Assembly (NCBI GenBank): GCA_031761405.1
Contig: JASEVX010000010.1
Location: 33,599,322 to 33,663,321, forward strand
DNA: 64,000 nt
Reading direction: 5' to 3'
Origin: Serripes groenlandicus
Taxonomy: Eukaryota; Mollusca; Bivalvia; Cardiida; Cardiidae
The translations under genes were made by a program, and so were the position numbers. Each line of letters begins with the position of its first letter. Within the stretch, counting starts at the first letter, position 1. Positions 33,399 to 43,561 of this stretch are shown one piece after another. The notes under the pieces were generated by a model that worked only from the letters and a program-made list of their open reading frames with translations, was not told the origin of the DNA and ran no database searches.

Positions 33399-34442
33399 CG
33401 AAAACGTTCGTTAGCCGGCGGATTTGCTCGTAAGCCGGTGGAATCGTTCGTAAGACGGCGAAAACGTTCGTAAGCCGGCGGAATCGTTCGTAAGATGGCG
33501 GAATCGTTCGTAAGACGGCGTAACGTTCCTTAGCCGGCGAAATCGTTCGTAAGCCGGTGGAATCGTTCGTAAGACGGCGGAATCGTTCGTAAGACGGCGG
33601 AATCGTTCGTAAGATGGCGGAATCGTTCGAAAGACGGCGAAAACGTTCGTAAGCCGGCGGAATCGTTCGAAAGATGGCGGAATCGTTCGTAAGACGGCGA
33701 AAACGTTCGTTAGCCGGCGAAATCGTTCGTAAGCCGGCGGAATCGTTCGTAAGACGACGGAATCGTTCGTAAGACGGCGGAATCGTTCGTAAGACGGCGG
33801 AATCGTTCGTAAGACGGCGAAAACGTTCGTTAGCCGGCGAAATCGTTCGTAAGACGGCGGAATCGTTCGTAAGACGGCGAAAACGTTCGTAAGCCGGCGG
33901 AATCGTTCGTAAGATGGCGGAATCGTTCGTAAGACGGCGAAAACGTTCGTTAGCCGTCGGAATCGATCGTAAGACGGCGGAATCGTTCGTAAGACGGCGG
34001 AATCGTTCGTAAGACGGCGGAATCGTTCGTAAGACGGCGAAAACGTTCGTTAGCCGGCGGAATCGTTCGTAAGACGACGGAATCGTTCAAAAGACGGCGA
34101 AATCGTTCGTAATCCGGCGAAAACGTTCGAAAGCCGGCGAAAACGTTCGTTAGCCGGCGGAATCGTTCGTAAGACGGCGGAATCGTTCGTAAGACGGCGA
34201 AATCGTTCGTAAGACGGCGAAAACGTTCGTTAGCCGGCGGAATCGTTCGCAAGACGGCGGAATCGTTCGTTAGCCGGCGGAATCGTTCGTTAGCCGACGG
34301 AATCGTTCGTAAGCCGGCGGAATCGTCCGTAAGCCGGCGGAATCGTTCGTAAGCCGGCGGAATCGTTCATAAGCCGGCGGAATCGTTCGTAAGCCGGCGG
34401 AATCGTTCGTTAGCCAGCGGAATCGTTCATAAGCCGGCGGAA
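33399..34442. repeat. 20-bp CpG-rich satellite array
   Basis: About 52 head-to-tail copies of a 20-bp unit, consensus aatcgttcgtaagacggcgg. Variant units (aagccggcgg, aagacggcga, 'aaacgttcgttagccggcg') are mixed in a partly periodic order, suggesting larger duplicated blocks of 60-120 bp. Each unit has three to four CpG. The 100-codon minus frame 33950-34252 is a by-product of the 60-nt repeat of reading frame. Confidence 0.97.
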
Positions 34443-34502
34443 TTGCCAATATCGGTTCGGTTATGTCTTGACGCTTTTCGATAGCTCTGTTTACTTTTTG
34501 TT

Positions 34503-34546
34503 AATTGATTGATTGGATTTACCGCCGTTTTCAACTATTTATCATC
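34503..34546 (-). mobile_element. SINE-B tail fragment
   Basis: 'ttgattgattggatttaccg' and 'ccgttttcaactattt' are the reversed SINE-B tail. Confidence 0.55.
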
Positions 34547-34747
34547 GTTCTTTCAGCGCCGAATTGTTTAAAGTAGACTCTTCCATGTTCAAAATCGGGC
34601 GTGTCCATTTCTCATGTAATAAAAGTTTGGACTATTTTGATAACTAAAAGGCAAACAATGCTGATTTAGACAGCTCGTTACGAGCTGACTCGCCCGAATC
34701 ATTATTGTTTGCAAAAACCTCAATGCCATTGGCGCTGAAAGAGTTAA
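34547..34747. mobile_element. MITE-2 copy 3
   Basis: Left end 'ttctttcagcgccgaattgt', right end 'ggcgctgaaagagttaa'. Internal 'agctcgttacgagct' palindrome with slightly decayed flanks. Confidence 0.85.
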
Positions 34748-35112
34748 AAACAGTTGCAAGAAATTGTTAAAGTTATAGAACCAATGTTTGCATTTCGTTT
34801 AAATATACAACAAATCCGAAGATGCCGATAGTTATGTCCATGTCCAAACATGGAAACTCTTTTAAAAAGAAAGTTATAATTTTAGATAGAGTTGAAACCA
34901 TTGTGAAAAAAGGAGAAATTGCTCAATGTTTAACCGGTTCATATTGTCATGGTTACACCTACCTAAAAAGGTTTTGAACCGTTATTGGAAAATACCGTCA
35001 AATTATTTTGGTATATTTAAAACTCTTTCCAAATATTGATGTTTTCTGAAGTCACTGCAGCGGACGACAGTTTTAGTCGTGATGTTTTCGAAGTCGTCTG
35101 CTTCTTTTTCAC
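34748..35112. other. MITE-1-derived DNA, decayed
   Basis: 'gttgaaaccattgtgaaaaa', 'ggagaaattgctca' and 'cactgcagcggacgacagtt' are MITE-1 words in the right order but with large divergence. Confidence 0.45.
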
Positions 35113-35116
35113 AGCC

Positions 35117-35254
35117 GAGCCCCGGTAGCTCAGTCGGTAGCAACGCGGTCTGTCAATCCAGAGGTTGTGAGTTCGAATCCCGGCTCGGCCAACTTTCTTT
35201 CCGACGATTGACAAAAGTCAATGCGACATGCGTCATTCGTCTTCCATCAATGGG
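35117..35254 (+). mobile_element. SINE-B, 5' part of an interrupted copy
   Basis: A well-kept tRNA-like head: box A 'tagctcagtcggtag', box B 'gttcgaatcc', then the body up to 'cttccatcaatgg', where SINE-C is inserted. The remainder resumes at 35491. Confidence 0.85.
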
Positions 35255-35490
35255 GGAATCCGCTGTGGTCGAGTGGTTAGCGTCGGGGATTTCGAAACCG
35301 GGTGTCCCGGGTTCGATCCCCAGTCGTGGCACTACGGTCATGGTGGAGTGCACTTGGGCAAGGCACATTTTCTAGCCTAGTACTGGTTTGTTTACCCAGG
35401 GATCATGAATAATTAAATTTAATTGCGCGCTAAATGACCTTAGCTGTCGATGCGCCATAAAACAATATACATTCATTCATTCATTCAATC
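35255..35490 (+). mobile_element. SINE-C inserted inside SINE-B
   Basis: Head 'tggtcgagtggttagcgtcg' and box B 'ggttcgatccc', with tRNA-Ser-like features. The body has 'catggtggagtgcacttggg', 'ctagcctagtactggtttgt' and 'gcgcgctaaatgacctt', and the end is (attc)n. Sister copies lie at 58098-58313 and, inverted, at 59947-60081. The junctions carry atcaatgg and atcaattgg, a probable slightly decayed target duplication. Confidence 0.85.
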
Positions 35491-35561
35491 AATTGGCTAA
35501 GTCTATGTGGAAACTGAGAAATTGTTAAAAACGGCGTTAAACCCCAATCAATCAATCAATT
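35491..35561 (+). mobile_element. SINE-B, 3' part of the interrupted copy
   Basis: 'ggctaagtctatgtggaaa' is followed directly by 'ctgagaaattgttaaaaacg', so about 95 bp of body present in other copies is deleted. Ends 'accccaatcaatcaatcaat'. Confidence 0.85.
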
Positions 35562-35589
35562 ATTGTCATGTTACGATAACTAATGACAT

Positions 35590-36020
35590 AACTCCTCTTT
35601 CCCACATGTATGTTCACGCATCTGCAGCAGACGACTTTTGAAAATGTTGAGAAAAACGAATTGATTGATTGGGGTTTAACGCCGTTTTAAACAATTTCTC
35701 AGTTATATCACGGCGGCCAGTTCACCTACTCATGCATTTCCTGGTTTTCTCACACCAGTACTCCACACAACAATCTTCCCAGGCAACTGGTTGCTTTTCC
35801 ACATAGACTTAGCCCATTGGTGGAAGACGAATGACGCATGGCGCATTGACTTTTGTCAATCGTCGGAAAGAAAGTTGGCCGAGCCGGGATTCGAACTCAC
35901 AACCCCAGGATTGACAGCCCGCGTCGCTACCGACTGAGCTACCGGGGCTCGGCTGAGAAAAAGAAGAAATCGCTCATGATGAGCAATTTCTCTAATGTTC
36001 ACAATGTTTTGAAGTTTGTT
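35590..36020. mobile_element. MITE-1 interrupted by SINE-B
   Basis: Left part 'ctttcccacatgtatg...ctgcagcagacgacttttga' (to about 35656) and right part 'gaagaaatcgctcatgatga' with 'gcaatttctc' (from about 35954) join into one MITE-1 when the SINE is ignored. Confidence 0.75.
35657..35953 (-). mobile_element. Full-length SINE-B
   Basis: On the minus strand: head 'gagccccggtagctcagtcg', box B 'gttcgaatcccggctcgg', body with 'acaaaagtcaatgcgcc' and 'ccgccgtgatataactgaga', tail 'ggcgttaaaccccaatcaat'. Direct repeats tgagaaaaa at 35648-35656 and 35954-35962 flank it. This is the best SINE-B in the window. Confidence 0.9.
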
Positions 36021-36188
36021 TTAAAACAAATACATTTTTATCCAAAAGACACCGTCAATGATGTTTTCACGTGCTGCATGATGGGGGTTATCTTTTAAAT
36101 CATCTGTTCAATGTGATATATTCTGATTACGGTCTGTCTTCGTAGAAAATGGTAATTTATGAGTTTGTTTACATGACTCCCAATTTCC
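36021..36188. other. Short unique stretch
   Basis: Nothing recognised. Confidence 0.4.
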
Positions 36189-36401
36189 TTAACCCTTTCA
36201 GCGCCGTATTGTTTAAAGTAGACTCTTCCATGTTCAAACTCGGACGACTCTATTTTCATGTTATAGGATTTTTGGAATATTTTTATAACTCACAGCCAAA
36301 CAATGCAGATTTCAGGTGAGACAGCTCGTTACGAGCTGACTCACCTGAATCTGCATTGTTTGCAAAAAGCTGAATGTTGCCTTTGGCGCTGCAAGAGTTA
36401 A
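36189..36401. mobile_element. MITE-2 copy 4, complete
   Basis: ttaaccctttcagcgcc at the left and ggcgctgcaagagttaa at the right, with TTAA at both ends. The central inverted repeat at 36297-36362 pairs 'caaacaatgcagattt' with 'aatctgcattgtttg' around 'agctcgttacgagct', with one bulge and one mismatch. TTAA plus a CCC-type terminus is what piggyBac-group elements show. Confidence 0.9.
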
Positions 36402-36486
36402 TGCCTCGCAGTTGTTCACTTGCTCACCAACCTTAATTTACATTAATTAATATATGACAGTTGTCTAGTGCCTGGCAAAATCAATA

Positions 36487-36745
36487 TATGAGCCGTCGCG
36501 CGAGAAAACCAACAGTATGTACTCTACGTACTGTATCGACCCAGATCAGCCTGCGCAGGCTAATCCGGCCCGACACATTCCGTCTCAGGTGCATATATGT
36601 ATAGAGTAATGATTCATGAAACAGAAAATCCACAGGAGGCGAAAAGTGTCTGTCCGGGTTCGCCTGCGCGGCATGCTTAGGCTGATCCGGGTCGATACTT
36701 TACGCAGAGTCCACGCTGTTTGTTTTCTCGCGGGACGGCTCATAT
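36487..36745. mobile_element. MITE-3, best-preserved copy
   Basis: Inverted ends 'tatgagccgtcgcgcgagaa' and 'ttctcgcgggacggctcata' flanked by ATAT. GC-rich interior with 'gatcagcctgcgcaggct' and 'aggctgatccgggtcgatac'. The frames on both strands (36585-36902) are by-products. Confidence 0.85.
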
Positions 36746-36945
36746 ATTGGAATTTGAAAAGTTGTCCAGGACAAGTCAAAATTAACACATCCAATAGGAG
36801 TGATACTAGAACAGTACTTTCCCTGCGCTTTGATAGAACATGCACATCAAATATCGTATTTGACTGACTGGTGTCATAAGGACAACACCTTATTTCATGC
36901 ATGTACTCTTTGAATGTAGCAGGAATCGCTCTTCTTTTTGGATTA

Positions 36946-36992
36946 CTTCGGCGATGTAGTGGTAGAGCGTCCGCCTCGGAACTTCGAATATA
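36946..36992 (+). mobile_element. tRNA-like SINE head fragment
   Basis: 'ggcgatgtagtggtagagcg' resembles box A of the head seen at 4511 and, inverted, at 49358-49433. It breaks off before box B. Confidence 0.45.
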
Positions 36993-37848
36993 TCATTCAG
37001 TCCACATAATACCTTTTTAGTGATCGTATTACCCAATAGCTCTACGGACATCTAAACAGGTACATTCATGACAGTACATTGTCTTCCTAGTTATTGACTG
37101 TACTTAACCAACTGATGCATTCAGAGTATGCACTCTATTAACATAATCTATTAATGTTTGCATCTCCAAAACAGAGGGCAAGACTGGGTCTGAATGTTAT
37201 TTTGCGCCTTTTCTTATACCGACTGATTGTCGTGTTTAACAATCAATCAATGTGATTATATTTGTAGCGAGTTATCCAGTGATAGCCTTAAACCACGTTA
37301 TTGGTATCAGAGAAGCTTATTTAGAGTAGAATATTTTTTAACAAGAGAACCGCCTGCGGTTGCCTGACGCTCGTCTGATATTATCCTTTTACGGTTTATT
37401 CATTTTATATAACAAATATTCAAATTCAGAAAGAATATTTACATATTATAATATGTTGTAGATTTGGCGCGACGTTATGTAACGTCGCGTTTCGCGCCAC
37501 TTTGATATTGACGTTAGTGACGTCTTTCTATATAAACAATAAAGGATTTTATTATATGCCTGTTTATTTTCCGGTGGAAATACACACAGATTGACATGCG
37601 CAAATACACCACGACAGATTAAAATTCCGTATCTATATGCGGTGTAAATACAAGATTGTGACGTCATACAGTGACGTGACCGGTTCGATGATGATATTGG
37701 GCGGGGCATACGTATTGGAATGCATTATGGGGCGTGGCGTAATCATTGAAGCGATATTCATCCGCCCTTCATAATCTTTATTTTACGGTTAATAAAATGT
37801 ATACTCAACACATTTTCGCTGCTCATAGATTGTAGGTATATAATAAAA
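36993..37848. other. Gene-free stretch with a CpG-rich palindromic patch
   Basis: 'cgcgacgttatgtaacgtcgcg' (about 37467-37488) is a palindrome. A CRE tgacgtca lies at about 37660. 'gagaaccgcctgcggttgc' (37346) is another short palindrome. The 87-codon minus frame 37446-37709 has no domain. Confidence 0.45.
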
Positions 37849-38010
37849 GGAATATTATGTTGTAGGGTGGATAATTCAGTTCGTATTAACGACGCGTAGC
37901 GTGGGAAATCCATATCTTAACTCGTCCTACGGTCTCGTAAGATATCGATTTTTCCACGCTACTTGTCGTGGAATACGAACTCAATTATCCACCCCACAAC
38001 ATAATATTCC
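37849..38010. mobile_element. MITE-6, foldback element
   Basis: Arms of about 70 bp starting 'ggaatattatgttgtagggt' face their complement ending 'ccccacaacataatattcc', around a loop of about 17 nt ('ctcgtcctacggtctcg'). About 85-90% paired. Confidence 0.8.
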
Positions 38011-38349
38011 GTATGAACCTGAATGAAAACAGATGTTGTTAATTTACTAACATTGTACATCTCGAGATAATGACCGTACACAACTGCTACTATCTTTCAA
38101 GTATTGAAACAAGATTAACCGTGTGGAAATAAATCCAAGTTCATATATATGATAAGGAAGATCGTCACGTTGGATGGCTGTCATAATCAGTCAAGATCAT
38201 AAGTTGAGTATTGTGTATGCAACTGTTTTCCTATTTTTAGTAACAGTGACCTTGACCCCCAAAACACAATCCGATTGAAGATTTTCATAATATATTAAAG
38301 TACATTATGATTGTATTGTTTGGGAAAAATTTGAAATCAATGTAACAAA
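38011..38349. other. AT-rich stretch
   Basis: Nothing recognised before the array. Confidence 0.4.
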
Positions 38350-39225
38350 AAATGAAGAAACTGTCCAATTCTCATAAACGACCAAAATACATTAAAATGT
38401 ATGTGTTTTACCCCAAAAAACAGGCCCGCTCAACATCTTTATCATTCAATGTGAAGAAGGGTATACGATGAACAAGTTTTCCATATTTTAAAGTTATTGG
38501 TTTGATAGTTTCCATGTGAGAGACCAAAACGCAACATTTAACCAACTATGTCCAATTCTCAAAATCGACCAAAATACATCAACATTTATGCTTTTTACCC
38601 CCAGAAAATAGGCCCACTCGGAATCTTTATCATACAATAGGTTTGATAGTTTCCAGGTAAGTGACCTAAATGAAAAACGTAACCAACACCGCCAATTCTC
38701 AAATCAACCAAAATTCATAAAAAATGGATGTGTTTTATCCCAAAAACACATCACACTCAGCATCTAAGCATACAATTTGAAGAAGAGTATAAGATGAACA
38801 AGTTTTTCAAGTTTCAAAGTACTAGGTTTGATCGTTTCCATGTAAGTGACCTAAACGCAAAACTTAACCAACTATGTCCAATTCTAAAGAACAACCAAAA
38901 TTCATAAAAACTTATGTTTTTTACCCTCCAAGACAGGCCCACTTAGCATCTTTATCATACAATAGGTACAACAGACCACACTCAGCATCTGTAGCAAATG
39001 TTGTAAGTGACCTAAACGTAAAACTTAACCAACTATATCCAATTCTCAAAATAAACCAAAATGCATCAAAATTTATGTTTTCTACCCCCAAAAACAGGCT
39101 ACAGTCAGCATCTTTAGTATACAATGAGAAAAAGGATATTAAATGAACAAGTTTCCAAGTTTCAAAGTATTAGGTTTGATAGTTTCCACGTAAGTGACCT
39201 AACCGCAAAACTTAACCAACGTCGC
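38350..39225 (+). repeat. Mid-length tandem repeat array
   Basis: About five irregular units with 'gtccaattctcaaaa', 'ccaaaatacatcaaaatt', 'ttttacccccaaaaaacagg' and 'gtttgatagtttcca...agtgacctaaacgcaaaac'. It ends 'cttaaccaacgtcgccgacg', wording typical of bivalve repeats. The 90-codon frame 38874-39146 is a by-product. Confidence 0.75.
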
Positions 39226-39756
39226 CGACGACGATCGAGTGACGACAATAGTTTATCTTTTTTTTTCAAAAAATCAGACGAGCTAAAAATGGACAAATTT
39301 CACCCTTTCTGATGCCGTAGAACAAAAATATACTGTGCATTTTTTTCATTTGCCACAATATTTCAAAAAGTCGTCTGCTGCAGAGGTCTCACCAAGTGAG
39401 ATGTATGTGGGTTAGGGTTGATATCTCAGATTTATTTTTCAGAGTAGTTCAGTATAGCATAGAAGACAGTGTTGCAAAATGAGATATTGCTTTTTATGTC
39501 TCCTTTTGACACAATGCTTTCAAAAGTTGTCTGTCGCAAATGCATCTGTAAGTGGAACAAAAATGCTATTCAAATATCACAACCAAATCTACTTTTTCAG
39601 AAGGACTATTACTTTTTCTTTTACTAGAGGAAACAAAGCAGGGTTCAACATTAACTTTTGGAATGCACTAGACCTGACCTTATCTAGAGGAAACACACAC
39701 AAATTATACAGTACTCTTTTCTGATTCCAAGTTAGAACATTAAATAATGATCAATC
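39226..39756. other. Gene-free stretch with MITE-1 remnants
   Basis: 'gtcgtctgctgcagaggtct' (39371) and 'ttgtctgtcgcaaatgcatc' (39526) are MITE-1 right-end words. Confidence 0.45.
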
Positions 39757-39885
39757 TTAACCCTTTCCCACATACAGACGCTTTCTGACACCTCTGCAGG
39801 ACTGCAGCAGACGACTTTTTAAAACATTGTGGCAAAAGAAGAATTTATCCTTTTGCCACAATGGCAATGTTTTCAATTATATTTA
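39757..39885. mobile_element. MITE-1, left half and centre
   Basis: Starts ttaaccctttcccacata at a TTAA, then 'tgcagcagacgactttttaa' and the inverted pair 'attgtggcaaaaga...tccttttgccacaat'. The right terminal repeat is missing. Confidence 0.75.
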
Positions 39886-39936
39886 ATAAGTATACTTTCA
39901 TTTAAGGAGAGTTTCTCTGCTTCAGATTTATTGTTA

Positions 39937-40147
39937 ATATGCTGTATTACAAGTACATTACGGATTTTTTTCCACCTTCAAATTCAAGCTATTTAAACTC
40001 ATATTTTCATTTTCTAAAAAATACTCCTTTCCGTTTCGTCTGCTCATACAACTTCTTGCACTCTTCCTTTCCCTTACTGTTATTATTACTACCGCTGTCA
40101 TCTTTTTTATCGGAAGAAAATCCGAACTGAAACAGTTTATTTGACAT
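39937..40147 (-). pseudogene. ZNF862/hAT-like N-terminal remnant
   Basis: From ATG 40147 a 46-codon frame reads MSNKLFQFGF..., a Ser/Asn/Lys-rich linker, then EECKKLYEQTKRKGVFFRK and a stop. Past that TGA the frame continues KYEFK, TAG, then LEFEGGKKSVMYL. The layout of a short 'LFxFGF' start, a charged linker, a 'Y...KR...F...W..E' segment and an 'LE....K..M.C' segment is that of the N-terminus of ZNF862/KIAA1586-like, hAT-related proteins just before their zinc-binding domain. Both stops fall where that family has Trp. No zinc-binding or transposase domain is found downstream. The match is from memory of the family pattern, so family identity is inference; the broken frame is observed. Confidence 0.45.
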
Positions 40148-40189
40148 GAATTTATTATCGGCTGCTACGGTGAAAAACAATGCAAACAT

Positions 40190-41264
40190 ACCGAGAATTG
40201 GTCTAAACTATTGTCGTAAATTTTGGGATGCCAAATTAATCGGCTAAATATAAAGCTAGCAATCGTGTGTAAACTTGAATCAAACAATTTATTTTAGTTT
40301 AAATAAGACTAATGTTGCGTAAACATGGAGAGAAAAAACAAGATTACAAATTGAAATTGATTAAAAAAGAACTCGCAACTTCACGAACAATTCAATATCG
40401 GATGCCATATTATAAACATACCGGAAATTATTCTAAACTATTGTGAATAGAATAGAATAGAATAGAATAGAATAGAATAATTTTATTTTTCAATCATGGG
40501 CCATCACTGGCATATAAATTATAAAATAATATATTATAATATAATATTATTATCATTAAACACAAAATTGATTTTGATTAAGTAACTATATATACAAACA
40601 AAACAAAATGACTAGAACTATTTAAAACACTAACTGATACATTACTGATATTGTGTTAATTGTTGGGATCCCAATTTAATTGGCTTTATAAATAGACACG
40701 GAATTTCCAATAAACATTCGAGAAGAGAATCGGCAGTCAATATTTTTGTCCGTAAATCTATTCTTTTGATCTGTTTGACAACACATTTCGACAGATATTG
40801 ACGGATTTAGAACACGACCAGTCGGTCTTGCCAGATGCGAATGTAGCTAGACCGGACCAATGAACTATTAGTGAATGTCGTTCGGTCGTGCGTTAATATC
40901 GAACCATGCAAAGGGTTACAATTTACAAAAAGTAATTAGTAAATGCGGTCGTACACACTTAGGGATGGGGTGTAATGATATCCTTGTCCTTTATTACACC
41001 TAAACATGATAGTTATACATTCAGAGACTTGTGATTTTATTTGGTTACCAAAAAGAAGCGGAATTTATTTTACGTATTTGACTTTTGCTTATGTATGCAT
41101 TCGTAATTCAGTCTAGACTTGTTTGCACTATCTTTTTGTGTGTTCTGGGGTATTAACATCACGTGACTTCAAAACCTGACTTACTTACTATAGTAGATTT
41201 TGCAAGCAAATCTACTAAAAATGGGTATTGATGGCTTTCCCTTCTTGGCACTCAATATTGTGGG
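40190..41264. other. Gene-free AT-rich stretch
   Basis: Apart from the pentanucleotide run at 40444 nothing is recognised. A diverged line 'accgagaattggtctaaact' / 'accggaaattattctaaact' occurs at 40190 and 40419. Confidence 0.4.
40444..40640 (-). mobile_element. Possible LINE 3' end with (ATTCT)n tail
   Basis: On the minus strand 'gccagtgatggcccatgatt' runs into (attct)n of about 38 nt (40444-40481). A simple-repeat tail after a conserved hairpin-like word suits a truncated non-LTR element. The pentanucleotide run itself is certain. Confidence 0.35.
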
Positions 41265-41382
41265 GGCTAGCATCACGGGTAATTCGCTTGTGTCGAGATA
41301 AATGGGCCAGTAGTACTGGCTAATTACCAAGGAAACGCCGTGATATAACTGAATTACAGTTGAAAGCAGCGTAAACATCATA
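41265..41382 (+). mobile_element. SINE-D copy
   Basis: 'ggggctagcatcacgggtaa', 'aatgggccagtagtactggc', 'cgccgtgatataactgaatt' and 'gcagcgtaaacatc' in SINE order. Confidence 0.55.
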
Positions 41383-41738
41383 CCAACAAGCACTTCTATT
41401 TTCAATCATTATCGAACACAAAACAATTTATTTTAAATCTTGCTATAGAAGTTTTGACGTGTAAATGTGTCAATAATAAATCAAAATGTAGCACGCCTTA
41501 TAAAAGTAATGGTCACCAAATGATACGTTGCACTGAACAATATACAGAAACATATTTATAAAAGTTTATTTTCAAATTACTCTTTATCTATCTATGCATG
41601 TGCGTATTTTCGAAACAATTGGATAATTGTCAACATTATTCAATACTAAACAAACAACTATGGTGTACACGACTGTTATACAGAGGACTAAATACACAGG
41701 TCTTTCTTCCACGATATCTCTGTTAGCAGTCATCAACA
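41383..41738. other. AT-rich stretch
   Basis: Nothing recognised. Confidence 0.4.
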
Positions 41739-41805
41739 CCTAAGTTGTGGGCACTCAAAAGAATCGTCTCATTGAGACGATTCTTTTGAGTACCCACAAC
41801 ATAGG
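41739..41805. mobile_element. MITE-8 hairpin, well preserved
   Basis: Arms 41739-41771 and 41773-41805 pair at 31 of 33 positions around one base ('aagaatcgtctca-t-tgagacgattctt'). Related hairpins are at 20878 and, as a half, at 50836. Confidence 0.85.
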
Positions 41806-42796
41806 TTTTTGGATGTAAAATAAGCCATTGTGATATGAAACAACGAGATCAGCTGGCAAACAATCATGAACAAACACGTTTACTCTTTGATTCACCAGGG
41901 ACACTTTATTACAGGGACACTTTATTACAATATGTAACATAGTGTCCCTGGAGTCACCGACCAAGTACATGTAATTCAAAATTGTAAATACAAATGTTTC
42001 AATTCAATTTCTTTAATACTCCCAGTTTGTACATGGACAAAAACATGAGGTAAATACAATTTAGCATTACAAACGGCGAAACAAAATGACATATATACAT
42101 GACAGAATATAGAACAACCCTCTTGGACGTACTAAAATTAATTGTAACGGGATATATCTTAAAGAAACCATGCCCATAGCTACAAACCCTGACTTGACAA
42201 AGACCATTTTGTTAAGATAATATTTTCAATATTTCTTTTCTCTTAAACTACATTTCTATCAGTAAAGGGGTTAAATGTTAAATTGAAATGATAATGACAC
42301 ATGACGGAAAATGGAGGAAATTAATTAGTATATGGTTAACAAATGTAATTGAACACTTCAACTGCTTTCCTCAGTGGATATGTGTATGGTATATTGCACT
42401 TGGAAGTACGATGATGATACAGAGATAAAATTATTATCAAAAAAAAGAGAGGAAAACATGTCCTCCAGATGGAAATCAAAACTTTGTAATGTTGAAACTT
42501 CTGTAAATATTGCTAATAGTGACTAGAAAGTAAGTAATAAATAGTTTTAAACTATTTTGGCAGTTAATGTTGGGAAAAAAAGCAGTCAATTGAAAGTCAT
42601 GAAAATATACAAAATTTGGCTTACTGGGTATGTCTACCCAATAAAAATGAAGCATTATAAACGATCAATATTTAGATGTTAATTGTACTGGAAAGTGAAA
42701 TTGTTACTTTCATTTTATCCCAGAATTATGATTATAATATTTCAAGACAACTTTTGAACAGGTTTAAATCTTTGACTATAAGACGCATTTCGTAGC
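41806..42796. other. AT-rich stretch with a small repeat
   Basis: 'cagggacactttatta' is doubled at 41897-41928 and faces 'agtgtccctgg' at 41942-41952. No gene. Confidence 0.45.
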
Positions 42797-43026
42797 TTAA
42801 CCCTTTCCCTCATATGACAATTTTACAGCAGACGACATTGAACATATTTTGTCAAAAAATAGAAAATCTCTATAATTGAACGAATAACCTATGACTAAAA
42901 GTGGAAAACATTATGGCAAAAGGAGAAATTGCTCGTTTTGAGCAATTTCTTCTTTTGTCACTATTTTTCCAAAAGGCTGTCTACTGCAGAGGCGTCAGAA
43001 AGCATCTATATGACGGAATGGGTTAA
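42797..43026. mobile_element. Complete MITE-1
   Basis: TTAA at both ends. Left end ttaaccctttccctcata with 'acagcagacgacattgaa', right end 'tgtctactgcagaggcgtca' to 'gaatgggttaa'. The centre is a second inverted repeat 'ggcaaaaggagaaattgctc' / 'gagcaatttcttcttttgtc'. No coding capacity. 230 bp. Confidence 0.9.
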
Positions 43027-43405
43027 CTATGATTATGATTCAAATCATTCAAGACAACTTTTGATCAGGTTTAAATCTTTGACTATAATATCTATAAAAT
43101 CTGGAGTTCAGCACCTCTAGTTAGAACAATTTGTTCCACTTTCCGCAATGTTGTCATTCTTCTTAAAATTACAAAGGCGTTAAAACTCGATGATCTTAGG
43201 TAAAGTGTTAAACTTGACAGATTGAACGTTTTCAATGAAGGTATATTTCATAAACTTATATAAATAAAAAAAAAAAACATAGAAAAATATGTCAAAACGA
43301 GCAATTTGTCTTTTGCAACAAAGTTTTTAACTCTTTACAGTAATTTTACCTTCCTTTTCAGTGATTTTCCATAATTTTTTCTAGTTATTTTCAAAGACGT
43401 CTGCT
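43027..43405. other. AT-rich stretch with a MITE-1 remnant
   Basis: 'ttcaaagacgtctgctagta' (43390) is a right-end word. Nothing else. Confidence 0.4.
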
Positions 43406-43474
43406 AGTATACATAACTTAAACAGTATACATAACTAAAACAGTATACATAACTTAAACAGTATACATAACTTA
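43406..43474. repeat. Four-copy 18-bp tandem repeat
   Basis: 'agtatacataacttaaac' is repeated four times with single-base changes. It lies in the presumed 3' flank of the gene at 43562. Confidence 0.9.
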
Positions 43475-43561
43475 TAATAAATTCTGCATCGATAGGTACA
43501 AACAGGATGATGATACCAGTTGCTGGAATCCTGCAAGACAAAGGCCAACTGTCACGTGACC

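Noticed and set aside
33950..34252. 100-codon minus frame of RRLTNDxxVLRTIPP repeats
   Set aside because: A by-product of the 20-bp satellite, whose reading frame repeats every 60 nt.
35117..35191. Functional tRNA gene
   Set aside because: Boxes A and B are good but the anticodon arm does not pair, and SINE body sequence follows directly. The heads at 14994, 18087, 29475 and 35880-35951 fail likewise.
35153..35368. Minus-strand frame containing RLGIEPGTPGF
   Set aside because: It is the antisense translation of nested SINE heads, a common false gene in mollusc annotations.
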